From NCBI GenBank assembly GCA_963742715.1, contig CAVUMR010000001.1, positions 1,426,001-1,490,000 of the forward strand: 64,000 nucleotides of DNA, in the 5' to 3' direction. The notes beneath the pieces were generated by a model. It did no database searches. It had not been told where the DNA came from and saw only the letters and a list, made by a program, of their open reading frames with translations. Positions within the stretch are counted from its first letter, which is position 1. The number at the start of each line of letters is the position of its first letter. Of this stretch, positions 8,601 to 16,511 are shown one piece after another. Both the position numbers and the translations under genes were made by a program. The stretch is from CAVUMR01 sp963742715. GTDB taxonomy: Bacteria; Actinomycetota; Actinomycetes; Mycobacteriales; Micromonosporaceae.

Positions 8601-9560
8601 GACCAGGTGCCGCTGGGCCACCGAGCGCTGGCCACGGCGACGCTGCAGCGCGTCCAGCCGGGACTCCAGCTCGGGCGCGAGGATCTCCATCATCGCGGGC
8701 ACGCTCGCCGAGATCAGTCGTACCGGGATCTCCCCGTCGACCGCGGTGCGGTCCTGTACGTGCGGCAGCCACTTCGCCCACTCCCAGTCCGCGGCGTGCT
8801 GCTCGGCGCGTACCACGGCCAGCCGGACGTCCTCCGGGGAGTGGAACGCGACGAGCTGGGTGACCAGGGCGCGGGCCAGGGCCCGGCCGGCAGCCCGGTC
8901 GCCGATCACGGACAGCACCGACAGGTTCCGCAGGTTCAGGCAGACCGGCTGGTCGTGCAGGGTGGCGTACCGGGCGCGCAACTGCCGGGCGGCCTCCCGG
9001 CAGACCGGATCCGCCTCGTTCAGCGGGCTCTCGTCGCCGGCCATGGTCAACTGGGTGGCGATCGGCTGGTCGCCGACGCCGGCGCGCAGCAGCAGGAAGT
9101 CCGAGTCGCCGATCCGGCGCTCCCAGCGGCGGGCGTTCAGCCGCGCGATGTCGACCAGCCGGGCCGGCTCCGGGTGCCGCCACGCGGCGTTCGCCTTCTG
9201 CTGCGCGATGGTCCGCCGCAGCCGCCGGCGCAGCTCCTCGACATAGTCCAGGTACCGCTCCCGGCCCTCCCGGGTCTGCCGGCGGGTACCGGTGCGCTGT
9301 CCGATCAGCATCACCGCACCGAGCGCGACCGAGGCCACCAGGAACAGCAACCCGGCGATCGCGTACAACGGCCGGCCCGGGTTGGTGATCGCCACCATGA
9401 GCGAGCCGGCGCCGCTGACGACCGGCATGATGATCATCGACATGCTCATCGCCGCCGGTGGGGCCTGCTGCTGCTTGGGCGGCTCGGCGATCATGATCTC
9501 GTCGCCCGGGACCACCGGGGGCGCGATCCGCGCCGGCCGCTTGACGAGCGTCGTACCCAC
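5604..9560 (-). CDS. eccC: Type VII secretion FtsK/SpoIIIE-type ATPase EccC (EccCa and EccCb fused)
   Basis: About 1318 residues, the length of fused EccC. Two membrane segments near the N-terminus (PVVSGAGSLMVAI and LYAIAGLLFLVASVALGAV) are followed by three ATPase domains. Their P-loops are GATGSGKSEM (about residue 485), GAPQAGKSTL (about 825) and GDGETGKSNL (about 1115). Domain 1 has a full Walker B (VIVDEF). The other two read VVDGWG and VVDDYD, consistent with degenerate regulatory ATPases. It powers export of WXG100 substrates at the cytoplasmic face of the channel. I chose GTG 9560 because family members begin close to the TLVKRPAR motif; the ATG at 9635 would add 25 atypical residues without an RBS. 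Divergent from eccD. Confidence 0.93.
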   Translation of the reverse strand: MGTTLVKRPARIAPPVVPGDEIMIAEPPKQQQAPPAAMSMSMIIMPVVSGAGSLMVAITNPGRPLYAIAGLLFLVASVALGAVMLIGQRTGTRRQTREGRERYLDYVEELRRRLRRTIAQQKANAAWRHPEPARLVDIARLNARRWERRIGDSDFLLLRAGVGDQPIATQLTMAGDESPLNEADPVCREAARQLRARYATLHDQPVCLNLRNLSVLSVIGDRAAGRALARALVTQLVAFHSPEDVRLAVVRAEQHAADWEWAKWLPHVQDRTAVDGEIPVRLISASVPAMMEILAPELESRLDALQRRRGQRSVAQRHLVVIIDGENLTSAYGLESPDRAAALADLGIHVVLLLGSRREEPESVDERVWVGPEGYAAVESTGWTLGIDRVNPGLLPTLARQCAPLRLVAEENVDTLTETIALNEILEVPDVAKLDPSRTWVPRPLREFLRVPIGIGSDGRPVLLDLKESAHGGMGPHGLIVGATGSGKSEMLRTLVASIVINHSPERLALLLVDFKGGATFAGMKPLPHLAGMITNLQDDLTLVDRMRDALFGEMLRRQEVLKQAGNLPNVTAYQQLRDAGQPLEPLPELIVIVDEFSELLTAKPDFAELFVAVGRIGRSIGVHLLLATQRLEMGKIRGLESHLSYRISLRTFSEAESREAIGVPDAYHLPPEPGSGYLKVDTTVFERFKAALVSAPYVPPDDAPKTLVPVVPYLSINGLGAWLAGKAAAAEARRDGTDAPAIGGELTVLDVAVAQLAAGGVEAVRPVWLEPLTPVLPLDRIQDPAARAPAGSMSAVLGLVDDPARQRQFPLEWDFTGGGGNLVIAGAPQAGKSTLVRTLVTSLALRYAPGDVACYCIDYGGGGLAPLEDLPHVAAVASRIDSERIRRTIGEVQTALEAREDLFRRHGLDSAAALRVARAAGKVPQDVPGDLFLVVDGWGSFREEFELLETAVGEIAARGLNYGVHVVLTVSQTMQVRMRMQAAFGGRIDLRLNDPFDTAFDRKVMEQVSKETPGRAVVEGDLLAHIALPRIDGGDTVDDLSDAMKDLIRVVGERWPRGAVPVVQVLPSLFPWRDLPPVEPGDTGVPVGISERDLGPVGVDLAGSDPHLLVYGDGETGKSNLLRVILRGHMASRTPEELGIVVVDYRRSLLDLVPPEYLLAYCTTQQQTGAVAEEIAGSLAKRLPGPGVTSAQLRNRSWWQGLDVLFVVDDYDLVATASGNPLLPLVDYIPQARDIGLHVVLSRRTGGISRALFEPLLQRLNDVSTPGFLFSGDRMEGRLVNGVASQRLPVGRALYAGRGGGATQVQVAYAPDGEIRA

Positions 9561-9640
9561 TGCCGTCACCGCCGTATCCGCGTACTGCTGCCCGGGCGCG
9601 CAGCCCGGAGGACATCGACGGTTATGCTCCCGCATCGACC

Positions 9641-9652
9641 GTGCACGTGCAC
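9641..9652. promoter_or_regulatory. 12-bp palindrome between divergent eccC and eccD
   Basis: GTGCACGTGCAC is perfectly self-complementary and sits in the eccC/eccD divergent gap. It could be an operator shared by both directions. No regulator gene lies next to it. Confidence 0.3.
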
Positions 9653-9758
9653 AAGTGCGCCCGGTCAGCTAGAAATCTGGGTGAGCGGGAAATAGACCGC
9701 CGTCTGTGAGAAACGTAGAAAGTCTGAGAACGCCACGCCAACTCCAGGGGGTGGCCGG

Positions 9759-11102
9759 GTGCCTACCGCGTACAGCCGGGTGACCGTCGTGAACGGCACT
9801 CGCCGGGTGGACCTCGCCCTCCCGAGCTCGCTTCCGCTCGCCGACGTCCTACCGCAACTGCTCGGTTACTGCGACCCGGCCGAGCGGCCGACCCGGCCGC
9901 AGGCCTGGAGCCTGGGCCGGGTGGGTGGACCCACGCTGAGCTCCACCCAGAGCCTGTCCGACGCGGGTGTACTCGACGGCGACGTGCTGGAGCTGCGCAG
10001 CCGGGACGTGGCGACCCAGCCCGCGTACGTGGAGGACGTGCGGGACGCGGTCGAGGACGCGGTCGACGAGTCCGGCGGGCTGTGGCGCAGCCGTACCACG
10101 GTCAAGTTCGCGCTGATCATCGGCGCGATCGGGCTGCTCGCCGCCACGTTCTACCCGGACACCCGGCGGCCGGAGGATGCCGCGTCGCTGGCCGCCGCCG
10201 CGCTGGTGGCCGCGCTGACCATGCTCGGCACATGGTGGGCGGTACCCCGTGGGCACCGGCTGCCGGCCGGGCTGCTGATCGCGACCGGCATGGTCTGGGG
10301 CGGCATCGGCGGCTGGCTGGTCGGCGTCTGGTCGGCCTGGGACCAGCCGGGCCGGTGGGCATCCGCGCTGGTCGGAGCGCTCGCCGTCGCGATCGCCGCG
10401 CGCATCATCACCTCGCTGGCCACCGTCCACCTGGCCACCGCGGTGGTGCTGGCGGCGGCCGCGATCGGCTTCGCGATCACCGCCGCCCAGGGCTGGGAGG
10501 TGATCTCCGCCGCCCGGGTCGAGATCGTCCTCGCGGTGCTGCTGGTCGGCTCGCTGCCGCGGGTCTCGCTGTCCGTCGGCGGCCTGGCCAGCGCCGACTA
10601 CCGGGTCCGCAACTCGTCCATGATCACCACGGACAATCTTTCCGAGCGGGTACGCCGGAGCAGTTGGCTGCTCGCCGGCGGGCTGTTCGGCTCCTCCGTG
10701 GTCGGCGGGCTGACCGCGATCTGGCTGGCGTACTCCGACTCCGACTGGGACCGTTGGCTGTCCGTCCTGGCCGGTCTGGCGCTGCTGCTCCGGTCCCGGA
10801 TGTACTCCCGGGTCATGCATGTCGTACCGCTGCGGCTGGCCGGCGTCATGGTGCTCGGCGCGCACGGCGTACGACTGGTCGGCGACTACCCGGGGCTGCG
10901 GCCCTGGTTCGTACTGCTGGTCGGGCTGGTCGGTACCGCCGTGGTGGCACTGAGCGCGCTGCCGCTGTCCGAGATCAGCCACGCGCGTACCCGGCGACTC
11001 CTCAACTGGACCGAGATCGGCGTGGTCGCGGTGCTGGTCGTACTCGCCGCCGGTGCGCTCGGGGTATTCCAGTGGATGATCGAGTACGAGGATCTGTCCT
11101 GA
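9759..11102 (+). CDS. eccD: Type VII secretion integral membrane protein EccD
   Basis: 447 residues. The first 80 residues form a ubiquitin-like YukD domain (VTVVNGTRRVDLALP, then DGDVLELRS). It is followed by a cytosolic linker and about eleven hydrophobic segments filling residues 115-445, the architecture of EccD. EccD dimers line the ESX inner-membrane complex together with EccB, EccC and EccE. Starts at GTG with AGGGGG about 10 bases upstream. It heads a rightward set that continues with the ParA-like ATPase 140 bp downstream. EccB, EccE and mycosin are not found here and must lie elsewhere if the system is complete. Confidence 0.92.
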   Translation: MPTAYSRVTVVNGTRRVDLALPSSLPLADVLPQLLGYCDPAERPTRPQAWSLGRVGGPTLSSTQSLSDAGVLDGDVLELRSRDVATQPAYVEDVRDAVEDAVDESGGLWRSRTTVKFALIIGAIGLLAATFYPDTRRPEDAASLAAAALVAALTMLGTWWAVPRGHRLPAGLLIATGMVWGGIGGWLVGVWSAWDQPGRWASALVGALAVAIAARIITSLATVHLATAVVLAAAAIGFAITAAQGWEVISAARVEIVLAVLLVGSLPRVSLSVGGLASADYRVRNSSMITTDNLSERVRRSSWLLAGGLFGSSVVGGLTAIWLAYSDSDWDRWLSVLAGLALLLRSRMYSRVMHVVPLRLAGVMVLGAHGVRLVGDYPGLRPWFVLLVGLVGTAVVALSALPLSEISHARTRRLLNWTEIGVVAVLVVLAAGALGVFQWMIEYEDLS

Positions 11103-11242
11103 TGGCCGGGGACCATGTCCGGCGACCTGGCCGGCGACCTGTCCGGCTGCATGGACGGCGACCTGACCGGCACTCATCGCCGGCACTCATGGTTGGCAAC
11201 GCAGCGACGGCCGACGGCCACCGAGCCGGGAGGAGGTGACCG

Positions 11243-12790
11243 GTGCCCGATCCGGATGCCGAGCGTGCCGAGCGGGAGGCAGCCACCCGCCGGGCAGCCC
11301 AGGACGCGGCCGGCGAGCTGTCCCGCATGGGAATCGACCCGAGCGCGCTCGGGCTCGCCACGCCGACCTCACCCGGCGCGTACCCGGCCAGCGGGTCCGG
11401 CAGTAGGCCCGGGAGCGGGTCCGGTTCGGACAACGGTGGCGGTTCGGCCGGTGGGTACCGGGCGCCGGACCTACCGACCGCGCGTGGCGTGGCCCGGCCA
11501 CCCGGCGCACCGGTATCCGCACCACCGGACCACGGTGCGGCCGTGGCCGGCCCGCCGGTCTCCGGGGTACCCGCGGTCTCGGCTCCGCCGTACCTGGGGC
11601 AGCCTCACCCCTTCTCAGGACCGCCCGGTCCGGGAGCGGGCGGTTACCCGCCACCCGGCGGTACCGGCCTGTCGCAGCCGTCCATCGGCGGGTTGCCGCC
11701 GACGCCGTTCCCGGGCGCCGTCCCGCCCAGTTCCGCCGACACCGGTGTACTCCCGGTTGTCTCCGGCCCGCCCAGCGGTGCCCAGCCGGGGCGGGGCACC
11801 ACGTACGGCAGCGCGCTGAGCCGTTCCCTCGAGGGTTCCGCGCCAGGCGCCTCGGTACCGGCCGCGATGCCCACCGCGAGCGACCTGCTGGACCGGATCA
11901 CCCGGCCGACGCGATCCCACCCGACCATGCCGTCCGGCTGGCGCCGGTTGGTGCGGTCGGCGTCGTTCGGCCTGGTCGTACCGGGTGCCGCCGAAGCACT
12001 GGAGCGGGAGCGGGTGCTGGTGGCCCGGGTACGCGCGCGGCAGCGGGAGCCCCGGATGCTGGCGTTCATCGCCGGCAAGGGCGGCGTCGGCACCACCACC
12101 ACCGGTATCGGGGTGGCGCTCAGCCTGGCCGCACTGCGCGGTGACCCGACGCTGCTGATCGACGCCCGGTGCGGCGCGGCGTCACTGGGCCGGCGGGTGG
12201 CCAACCGGCCGGCCCCGAACGTGGTGGACGCGATCGGTACCGACGACCCGGCCATCGAGCGGGCCCGCCCGCTCGCCCTGCACAGCGGCCTGCACCTGCT
12301 CGACGGCACGCCGTGGCACGTGCCGGTACCGGGCGAGCGGCTGGTGCCGCTGCTGGACGAGTTGCGGGACGACTATCCGTTCACCCTGATCGACGTCGGC
12401 AACGACACCGGTACCGCGGCGGTCGGTTCGCTGTCCCGCGCCGACCAGACGATCGTGGTGACCACGGCCAGCCACGACGCGGTCGAGTCGACCAGGGTCG
12501 CGCTGGCCCGGGTACACCAGGTCGATCCGCACCGGGTCGCCAACGCGGTCATCGCGCTGGTCTGCCTGACCCGGGCGGCGCACCGGCGGGTGACCCGGCG
12601 GCTGCACAGCGACCTCGGCATCGAGACCGGCCGCATCGTGCCGGTGCCGTTCGACCCGGCGCTCGCGCACGGCGACGGCGTCGACCCGAGCCGGCTCCGG
12701 GCGGCTACCCGCGAGGCGTACCTCACCCTCGCCGCGATGGTGGCCGACCCGAACCGGAAGTACGACCGGCTGCAGGCGATCCGGCGATGA
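11243..12790 (+). CDS. MinD/ParA-like ATPase with long Pro/Gly-rich N-terminus
   Basis: 515 residues. Residues 1-230 are low-complexity, Pro/Gly/Ser-rich and probably disordered. A ParA/MinD-type domain follows, with the deviant Walker A FIAGKGGVGTTTTG near residue 275, LLIDARCG, and the switch-like TLIDVGNDTG. The lysine at the start of the P-loop marks it as a dimerising ATPase. Similar Pro-rich ATPases (EspI-like) accompany ESX loci in mycobacteria and other actinobacteria, where they are thought to regulate secretion. GTG start with GGGAGGAGG directly upstream. Its stop overlaps the next start (ATGA), so the two products are translationally coupled. Confidence 0.82.
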   Translation: MPDPDAERAEREAATRRAAQDAAGELSRMGIDPSALGLATPTSPGAYPASGSGSRPGSGSGSDNGGGSAGGYRAPDLPTARGVARPPGAPVSAPPDHGAAVAGPPVSGVPAVSAPPYLGQPHPFSGPPGPGAGGYPPPGGTGLSQPSIGGLPPTPFPGAVPPSSADTGVLPVVSGPPSGAQPGRGTTYGSALSRSLEGSAPGASVPAAMPTASDLLDRITRPTRSHPTMPSGWRRLVRSASFGLVVPGAAEALERERVLVARVRARQREPRMLAFIAGKGGVGTTTTGIGVALSLAALRGDPTLLIDARCGAASLGRRVANRPAPNVVDAIGTDDPAIERARPLALHSGLHLLDGTPWHVPVPGERLVPLLDELRDDYPFTLIDVGNDTGTAAVGSLSRADQTIVVTTASHDAVESTRVALARVHQVDPHRVANAVIALVCLTRAAHRRVTRRLHSDLGIETGRIVPVPFDPALAHGDGVDPSRLRAATREAYLTLAAMVADPNRKYDRLQAIRR

Positions 12791-13242
12791 CGTCGGTACC
12801 GCCGGCCGGTCCGGGACCGGGCGGCCAGTCCTCCGGCGACCTGCCGGTACCGGTCACCAGCCCCCGCGGTACCGGTCTCCCGGCCACCACCTCGCCGAAC
12901 GGCGGGCGGCCGGCGGAGCAGTCCAACGGCGACCGGCCGACCACCTTTGTGGCGACCCCCAACGTCGAGAAGTACATGCTGGAGGCGGACGCGCTGCGCC
13001 GCCGGCAACTGCGGTCCGCGCTGCTGTACGGGTCCAGCCGCACCTGGCGGGACCGCCGGCGGATCTGGCCCGGTGTGGTGGTCGGCGTGATCGTGGTGGC
13101 GGTCCTGGTGGCCGCGATCGCGGTCGCCGGCGCGTTCCGCAAGCAGAAGGAGTTCAACGACAAGCAGAACCAACAGCGGCAGCCACCGGCCACCTCGACC
13201 GCTCCCGCGCAGCCGACCGGACCTCGCTCGCCGGGTCGGTAA
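12787..13242 (+). CDS. Small single-pass membrane protein coupled to the ParA-like ATPase
   Basis: 151 residues. The ATG overlaps the preceding TGA (ATGA). Layout: Pro/Gly-rich N-terminal 55 residues, a conserved-looking segment VEKYMLEADALRRRQLRSALL, a basic WRDRRRIWPG, one membrane helix (VVVGVIVVAVLVAAIAVAGA, about residues 98-118), then a short Gln/Lys-rich tail with a Pro/Thr-rich end outside. Function unknown. Translational coupling suggests it is a membrane partner of the ATPase in the secretion locus. Confidence 0.75.
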   Translation: MTSVPPAGPGPGGQSSGDLPVPVTSPRGTGLPATTSPNGGRPAEQSNGDRPTTFVATPNVEKYMLEADALRRRQLRSALLYGSSRTWRDRRRIWPGVVVGVIVVAVLVAAIAVAGAFRKQKEFNDKQNQQRQPPATSTAPAQPTGPRSPGR

Positions 13243-13275
13243 CGATCGGTCGGTAACGATCAGTAATCGATCGAC
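13236..13275. repeat. 14-bp direct repeats TCGGTAACGATC
   Basis: TCGGTAACGATC occurs at 13236-13247 and 13250-13261 (period 14), followed by the degenerate copy AGTAATCGATC. The first copy overlaps the stop of the preceding gene. The array lies directly before the next gene and could be a regulator-binding site. Confidence 0.45.
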
Positions 13276-13279
13276 CCCG

Positions 13280-14326
13280 ATGGCGCAGGGTCGTGTCGAG
13301 GCAGGCACCCTTAGCGACATGGATCTGGGATCGGACAGCCTCGGGCGTGACTTCGAAGGCTTCACGTTCCGCGGCAGTCCGCCGGCCGCACCCCGGGACA
13401 GCGCCGCGGTGAACGGTAAGCCGGGGCTGTCCGCCGCGTCCGGCTCCGCCGCCCCGCACTATCCGACCGGTCCCGGCCCGGGTGCCACCGGTACGGCCGG
13501 GGTGCCGCACTACCCGGGCGGTACCGCCGCGCCGCAGTACCCGAGCGGTCCGGTCGCGCCGCACTACGCGAACGGCGCGGGCGGCGGATACGCCGGCGCC
13601 CCGGCCACCAACGGGATGCACTATCCGGAGTTCGGTGGCACCTCCATCGCGACCGAGCCGGCACCCACCGGCTACTCGGCGGCGCCGAGCTACCCGCCCG
13701 CGCCACCGCCGGGATACCCGGCCGCACCGGCGCCGGGCTACTCGTCCGCGCCGGCACCGACCGGGTACCCGACCGGACCGTCCGACTCCACCGGCGGCTA
13801 CTCCACCGTGTCGAGCTTCCCGGACGGCATGCCCACGCTCGCCCCGCCGGAGCCGGAGAGCATGCGGCGCGGTACCGGGGGCCTGGGCACGACCACCGAA
13901 CCGTCCACGGGCAGCGGCTCCGACGCGGTCAGCACGCCGATCATGGACCGGGTGCTCGGACGTACCGAGCCCGGCATGAGCCGGCCCGCCGAGGCTGTAC
14001 CGACCTATCCGGCGGACGCCTTCGGCACCGACGCCGCCGGGATCGGCCGCGCCAGCATCGGCCACACCGCCGACCAGCACACCATCCGCGCCACCGACCT
14101 GGTTCAGGAGCCGAGCTTCAGGCGGCACGACACGGTCGGTACGACCCGGGCCGCGGTGGAGGCGGCCGCGGCCGATCCGGACACCGCCTGCCACCCGCTC
14201 GTCCAGGGACTGCTGATGGAGTTGCCGGGTCGCGACGATCACGCGCCGGACGGCTGGATGGACCGGTGGCTGGAGACCGCCCGGGCGGTGCTCGAGCTGC
14301 TGTACCACGCGGAGCGACGGGCCTGA
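13280..14326 (+). CDS. Pro/Tyr-rich low-complexity protein of the ESX locus
   Basis: 348 residues from ATG 13280; ATG 13319 (335 residues) is an equal candidate, since neither has a good RBS. The first half is made of degenerate Pro-Gly-Tyr repeats (PGYPAAPAPGYSSAPAPTGY). A polar middle follows, and a short ordered C-terminal segment with DGWMDRWLETARAVLELLYH that looks like an amphipathic helix. No known domain. Proline- and tyrosine-rich proteins are common ESX partners (EspK/EspI-like), so an interaction role is plausible but unproven. It lies 12 bp upstream of adenosine deaminase and may be co-transcribed with it. Confidence 0.68.
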   Translation: MAQGRVEAGTLSDMDLGSDSLGRDFEGFTFRGSPPAAPRDSAAVNGKPGLSAASGSAAPHYPTGPGPGATGTAGVPHYPGGTAAPQYPSGPVAPHYANGAGGGYAGAPATNGMHYPEFGGTSIATEPAPTGYSAAPSYPPAPPPGYPAAPAPGYSSAPAPTGYPTGPSDSTGGYSTVSSFPDGMPTLAPPEPESMRRGTGGLGTTTEPSTGSGSDAVSTPIMDRVLGRTEPGMSRPAEAVPTYPADAFGTDAAGIGRASIGHTADQHTIRATDLVQEPSFRRHDTVGTTRAAVEAAAADPDTACHPLVQGLLMELPGRDDHAPDGWMDRWLETARAVLELLYHAERRA

Positions 14327-14337
14327 GGAGCACTCTG

Positions 14338-15312
14338 ATGTACCCCAAGATCGAGCTGCACGTACATCTGGAAGGCGCGATCCGGCCGCAGACGCTGCTG
14401 GAGATCGCCCGCCGCAACGCCGCCCCGCTACCGGTCGACTCGGTCGAGGAGCTGACCAGGCTCTACGAGTTCCGCGACTTCAAACACTTCATCCAGGTGT
14501 GGCTGCTGACCACCAACTGCCTGCGTACCGCCGAGGACTTCCGGCAGGTCGTGGTCGACTACGCGGCCGAAGCGGCGAGCCAGGGCGCGGTGTACCTGGA
14601 GGGGATCTTCTCGCCGCCCGAGCGGGTGCTGCAGGGCGTGCCGTGGGACGTGATGTACGAGGGGTACACCGACGGCATCGTCGAGGCGGCCGAGCGGTAC
14701 GGCGTGACCGTGCGGCTGACCCCCGACATCTACCGCGGCGGCTGCCCGCTCGAACTGGCCGAGGAGTGCGCCCGCTGGTCCGTCCGGTACCGCGACCGCG
14801 GCATCGTCGGCATCGGGCTCGGCGGGCTGGAGACCGGCAACCCGGCCAAGCCGTACGCGAGCGCGTTCCAGATCGCCGCGGACGGCGGTCTCGGCCTCGT
14901 ACCGCACGCCGGCGAGGCACACGGTCCGGAGTACATCCGGGAAGCGCTGGAGCTGGGCGCGGCCAGGATCCGGCACGGCATCCGGGCGGTCGACGATCCG
15001 GCGCTGCTGGCCCAACTGGCCGAGCGCGGGATCGTCCTGGACGTGTGCCTGACCTCGAACCTGCGCACCCGGGTGGTCGACTCGCTGGCCGAGCACCCGC
15101 TGCCGCGGCTGGTCGCGGCCGGGGTGCGGTGCACGATCAACACCGACGACCCGGCCATGTTCAACACCGACCTGGCCACCGAACACCGGCTCGCCGCCGG
15201 ACTCGGCCTGGGCGGAGCCGAGGCGTACGCCGCCGGAGTCGCCGGTGCCCTCTGCGACGACGCGACCCGGGAACGCCTCCGGTCAACCGGCGCGAACGCC
15301 GACTGGAGCTGA
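14338..15312 (+). CDS. add: Adenosine deaminase family protein
   Basis: 324 residues, normal for the family. Metal ligands are visible: HVHLEG at residues 8-13 (His8, His10), VPHAGEAHG in the middle (zinc His and catalytic Glu), and CTINTDDPAMFNT near the end (metal/catalytic Asp). It should deaminate adenosine or deoxyadenosine to inosine in purine salvage. Related subfamilies use adenine or aminofutalosine, and the substrate cannot be fixed from sequence alone. Start ATG 14338 has GAGGAG upstream; the longer frame from 14266 only adds residues overlapping the previous gene. Cytosolic TIM-barrel enzyme. Confidence 0.88.
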   Translation: MYPKIELHVHLEGAIRPQTLLEIARRNAAPLPVDSVEELTRLYEFRDFKHFIQVWLLTTNCLRTAEDFRQVVVDYAAEAASQGAVYLEGIFSPPERVLQGVPWDVMYEGYTDGIVEAAERYGVTVRLTPDIYRGGCPLELAEECARWSVRYRDRGIVGIGLGGLETGNPAKPYASAFQIAADGGLGLVPHAGEAHGPEYIREALELGAARIRHGIRAVDDPALLAQLAERGIVLDVCLTSNLRTRVVDSLAEHPLPRLVAAGVRCTINTDDPAMFNTDLATEHRLAAGLGLGGAEAYAAGVAGALCDDATRERLRSTGANADWS

Positions 15313-15332
15313 CCCCACCGCCGCGACCCGCA

Positions 15333-15404
15333 CCCAAGATCGTGAGTTGAGACACGCCCGCGCGGTCGCCTGCGCCCGGCAGGTACCCAAATCGTGATCT
15401 TGGG
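15333..15404. repeat. Inverted repeat CCCAAGATC…GATCTTGGG after add
   Basis: Arms 15333-15341 and 15396-15404 match perfectly over 9 bp and enclose a GC-rich 54-nt centre. It lies 20 bp after the add stop and may act as a terminator or belong to an intergenic repeat family of AAGATCG palindromes. A similar AGATCGCCGT arm occurs at 38671. Confidence 0.45.
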
Positions 15405-15431
15405 GGTTGGGGTTGAGTCGCCGAAAGACGA

Positions 15432-15466
15432 AGTCCCTCCACGGCGAAGGTGATCCGGGAGGGACT
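15432..15466 (-). terminator. Terminator of tRNA-Leu
   Basis: On the minus strand, a 9-bp perfect stem (AGTCCCTCC / GGAGGGACT) with a 17-nt loop, followed by TCGTCTTT. It begins 3 nt past the tRNA 3' end. Confidence 0.6.
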
Positions 15467-15468
15467 CG

Positions 15469-15551
15469 TGGGGAAGAAGGGAGTTGAACCCTCACGCCCT
15501 TTCGGGCACACGGACCTGAACCGTGCGCGTCTGCCATTCCGCCACTTCCCC
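15469..15551 (-). tRNA. tRNA-Leu (anticodon CAG)
   Basis: 83 nt. The acceptor pair GGGGAAG/CTTCCCC, D-arm, anticodon arm CACGG-TTCAGGT-CCGTG, a long class-II variable arm (GCCCGAAAGGGC) and T-arm GAGGG-TTCAACT-CCCTT all fold. CCA is not encoded. The long variable arm and CAG anticodon give leucine. It marks the fhaA boundary as in other actinobacterial origin regions. Confidence 0.93.
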
Positions 15552-15674
15552 GCGAACACCGGGCCAGGTCATCAGCCCGCGGCAGCGCGGCAACGATAGC
15601 ACGGGGGAAGTTGCCTGCGTGCGGGGCTGCCCCCTCCAGATACCATCGTGGGCACAGAAGCCGAGGAGGAGCCG

Positions 15675-16511
15675 GTGAGCGTTCTGCAACGCTTCGAAAA
15701 GCGTCTGGAGAGCTTGGTCGAGGGTGCATTCGCCAAGGTCTTCAAGGGTGTCGTGCACCCGGTGGAGATCGCCAGTGCGATGCAACGGGAAGCCGATGCG
15801 CACAAAGCCATCCTCGCCGGGGGCCGCACGCTCGTACCGAACCGGTACGTGATCGACCTGTCGCCGTACGACCACAGCCGGCTGGCGCCGTATGCGGCCG
15901 CGCTGGCGCAGGAGCTGGCCCAGGCCCAGGCCGAGTACATCGGCGAGCAGGGCTGGACGGTGTACGGCGACGTGCTGGTCGAGATCGAGCGCGGCGAGGG
16001 CCTGGACACCGGCATGTTCCGGGTGACCGCCGAGGTGTACACCGGGGGTCAACAACCCGAGCCGCCGTACAGCGGCGCGGGCGCGGGCGGCGACCTGGGT
16101 GGCGGCGGGATGGGCGCGGGCATGGGTGCCGGCGGCTATCAGCAGCAGTACGACCAACCTGCCCCGACCAGTGGGGCCGGTCCGTACGCGAGCGCGCCGA
16201 CCCCGCCGATGGCCCCGATGGGGCCGGCGCACAACGCGCGACTGGTGTCCAGCGACGGCCGGCAGTACGCGGTGGCGATCGGGTCGACCATCATCGGCCG
16301 GGGCGACCAGGCCCAGTTGCGCCTGGCCGACGTGGGCATCTCCCGCCGGCACGCCCGGCTGGACTTCGACGGGACCAGGCTGGTGCTCACCGACCTCGGC
16401 TCCACCAACGGCACCGCGGTGAACGGTCAGCGGGTGTCCGCGGTCGCGCTGCAGCCAGGTGACGTCGTGCAGATCGGGACTACCACGATGACCTTCCGCG
16501 TGGATGGCTGA
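15675..16511 (+). CDS. fhaA: FhaA: DUF3662 and FHA domain protein
   Basis: 278 residues. An N-terminal DUF3662 domain (about 1-118; starts SVLQRFEKRLESLVEGAFAK) is followed by a Gly/Gln/Pro-rich linker and a C-terminal forkhead-associated domain (about 190-278) with IIGRGDQAQLRL, SRRHARL and DLGSTNGT, the phosphothreonine-binding signature. In mycobacteria FhaA binds phosphorylated MviN and PknB and tempers peptidoglycan synthesis at poles and septa. GTG 15675 is chosen because GAGGAGG lies just upstream; GTG 15648 would add nine residues. First gene of the operon reaching pknB, with a 1-nt overlap into fhaB. Confidence 0.93.
   Translation: MSVLQRFEKRLESLVEGAFAKVFKGVVHPVEIASAMQREADAHKAILAGGRTLVPNRYVIDLSPYDHSRLAPYAAALAQELAQAQAEYIGEQGWTVYGDVLVEIERGEGLDTGMFRVTAEVYTGGQQPEPPYSGAGAGGDLGGGGMGAGMGAGGYQQQYDQPAPTSGAGPYASAPTPPMAPMGPAHNARLVSSDGRQYAVAIGSTIIGRGDQAQLRLADVGISRRHARLDFDGTRLVLTDLGSTNGTAVNGQRVSAVALQPGDVVQIGTTTMTFRVDG

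Noticed and set aside
2474..9695. Very long plus-strand frames opposite the 851-aa gene and eccC (992 and 1283 residues)
   Set aside because: They are antisense shadows produced by GC-rich codon structure; the minus-strand frames have recognisable domains, RBS and family length.
11115..11242. Small ORF starting MSGDLAGDLSG between eccD and the ParA-like gene
   Set aside because: The frame continues out of phase through the next gene, and the repeated GDL codons look like local GGCGACCTG duplication, not a protein.
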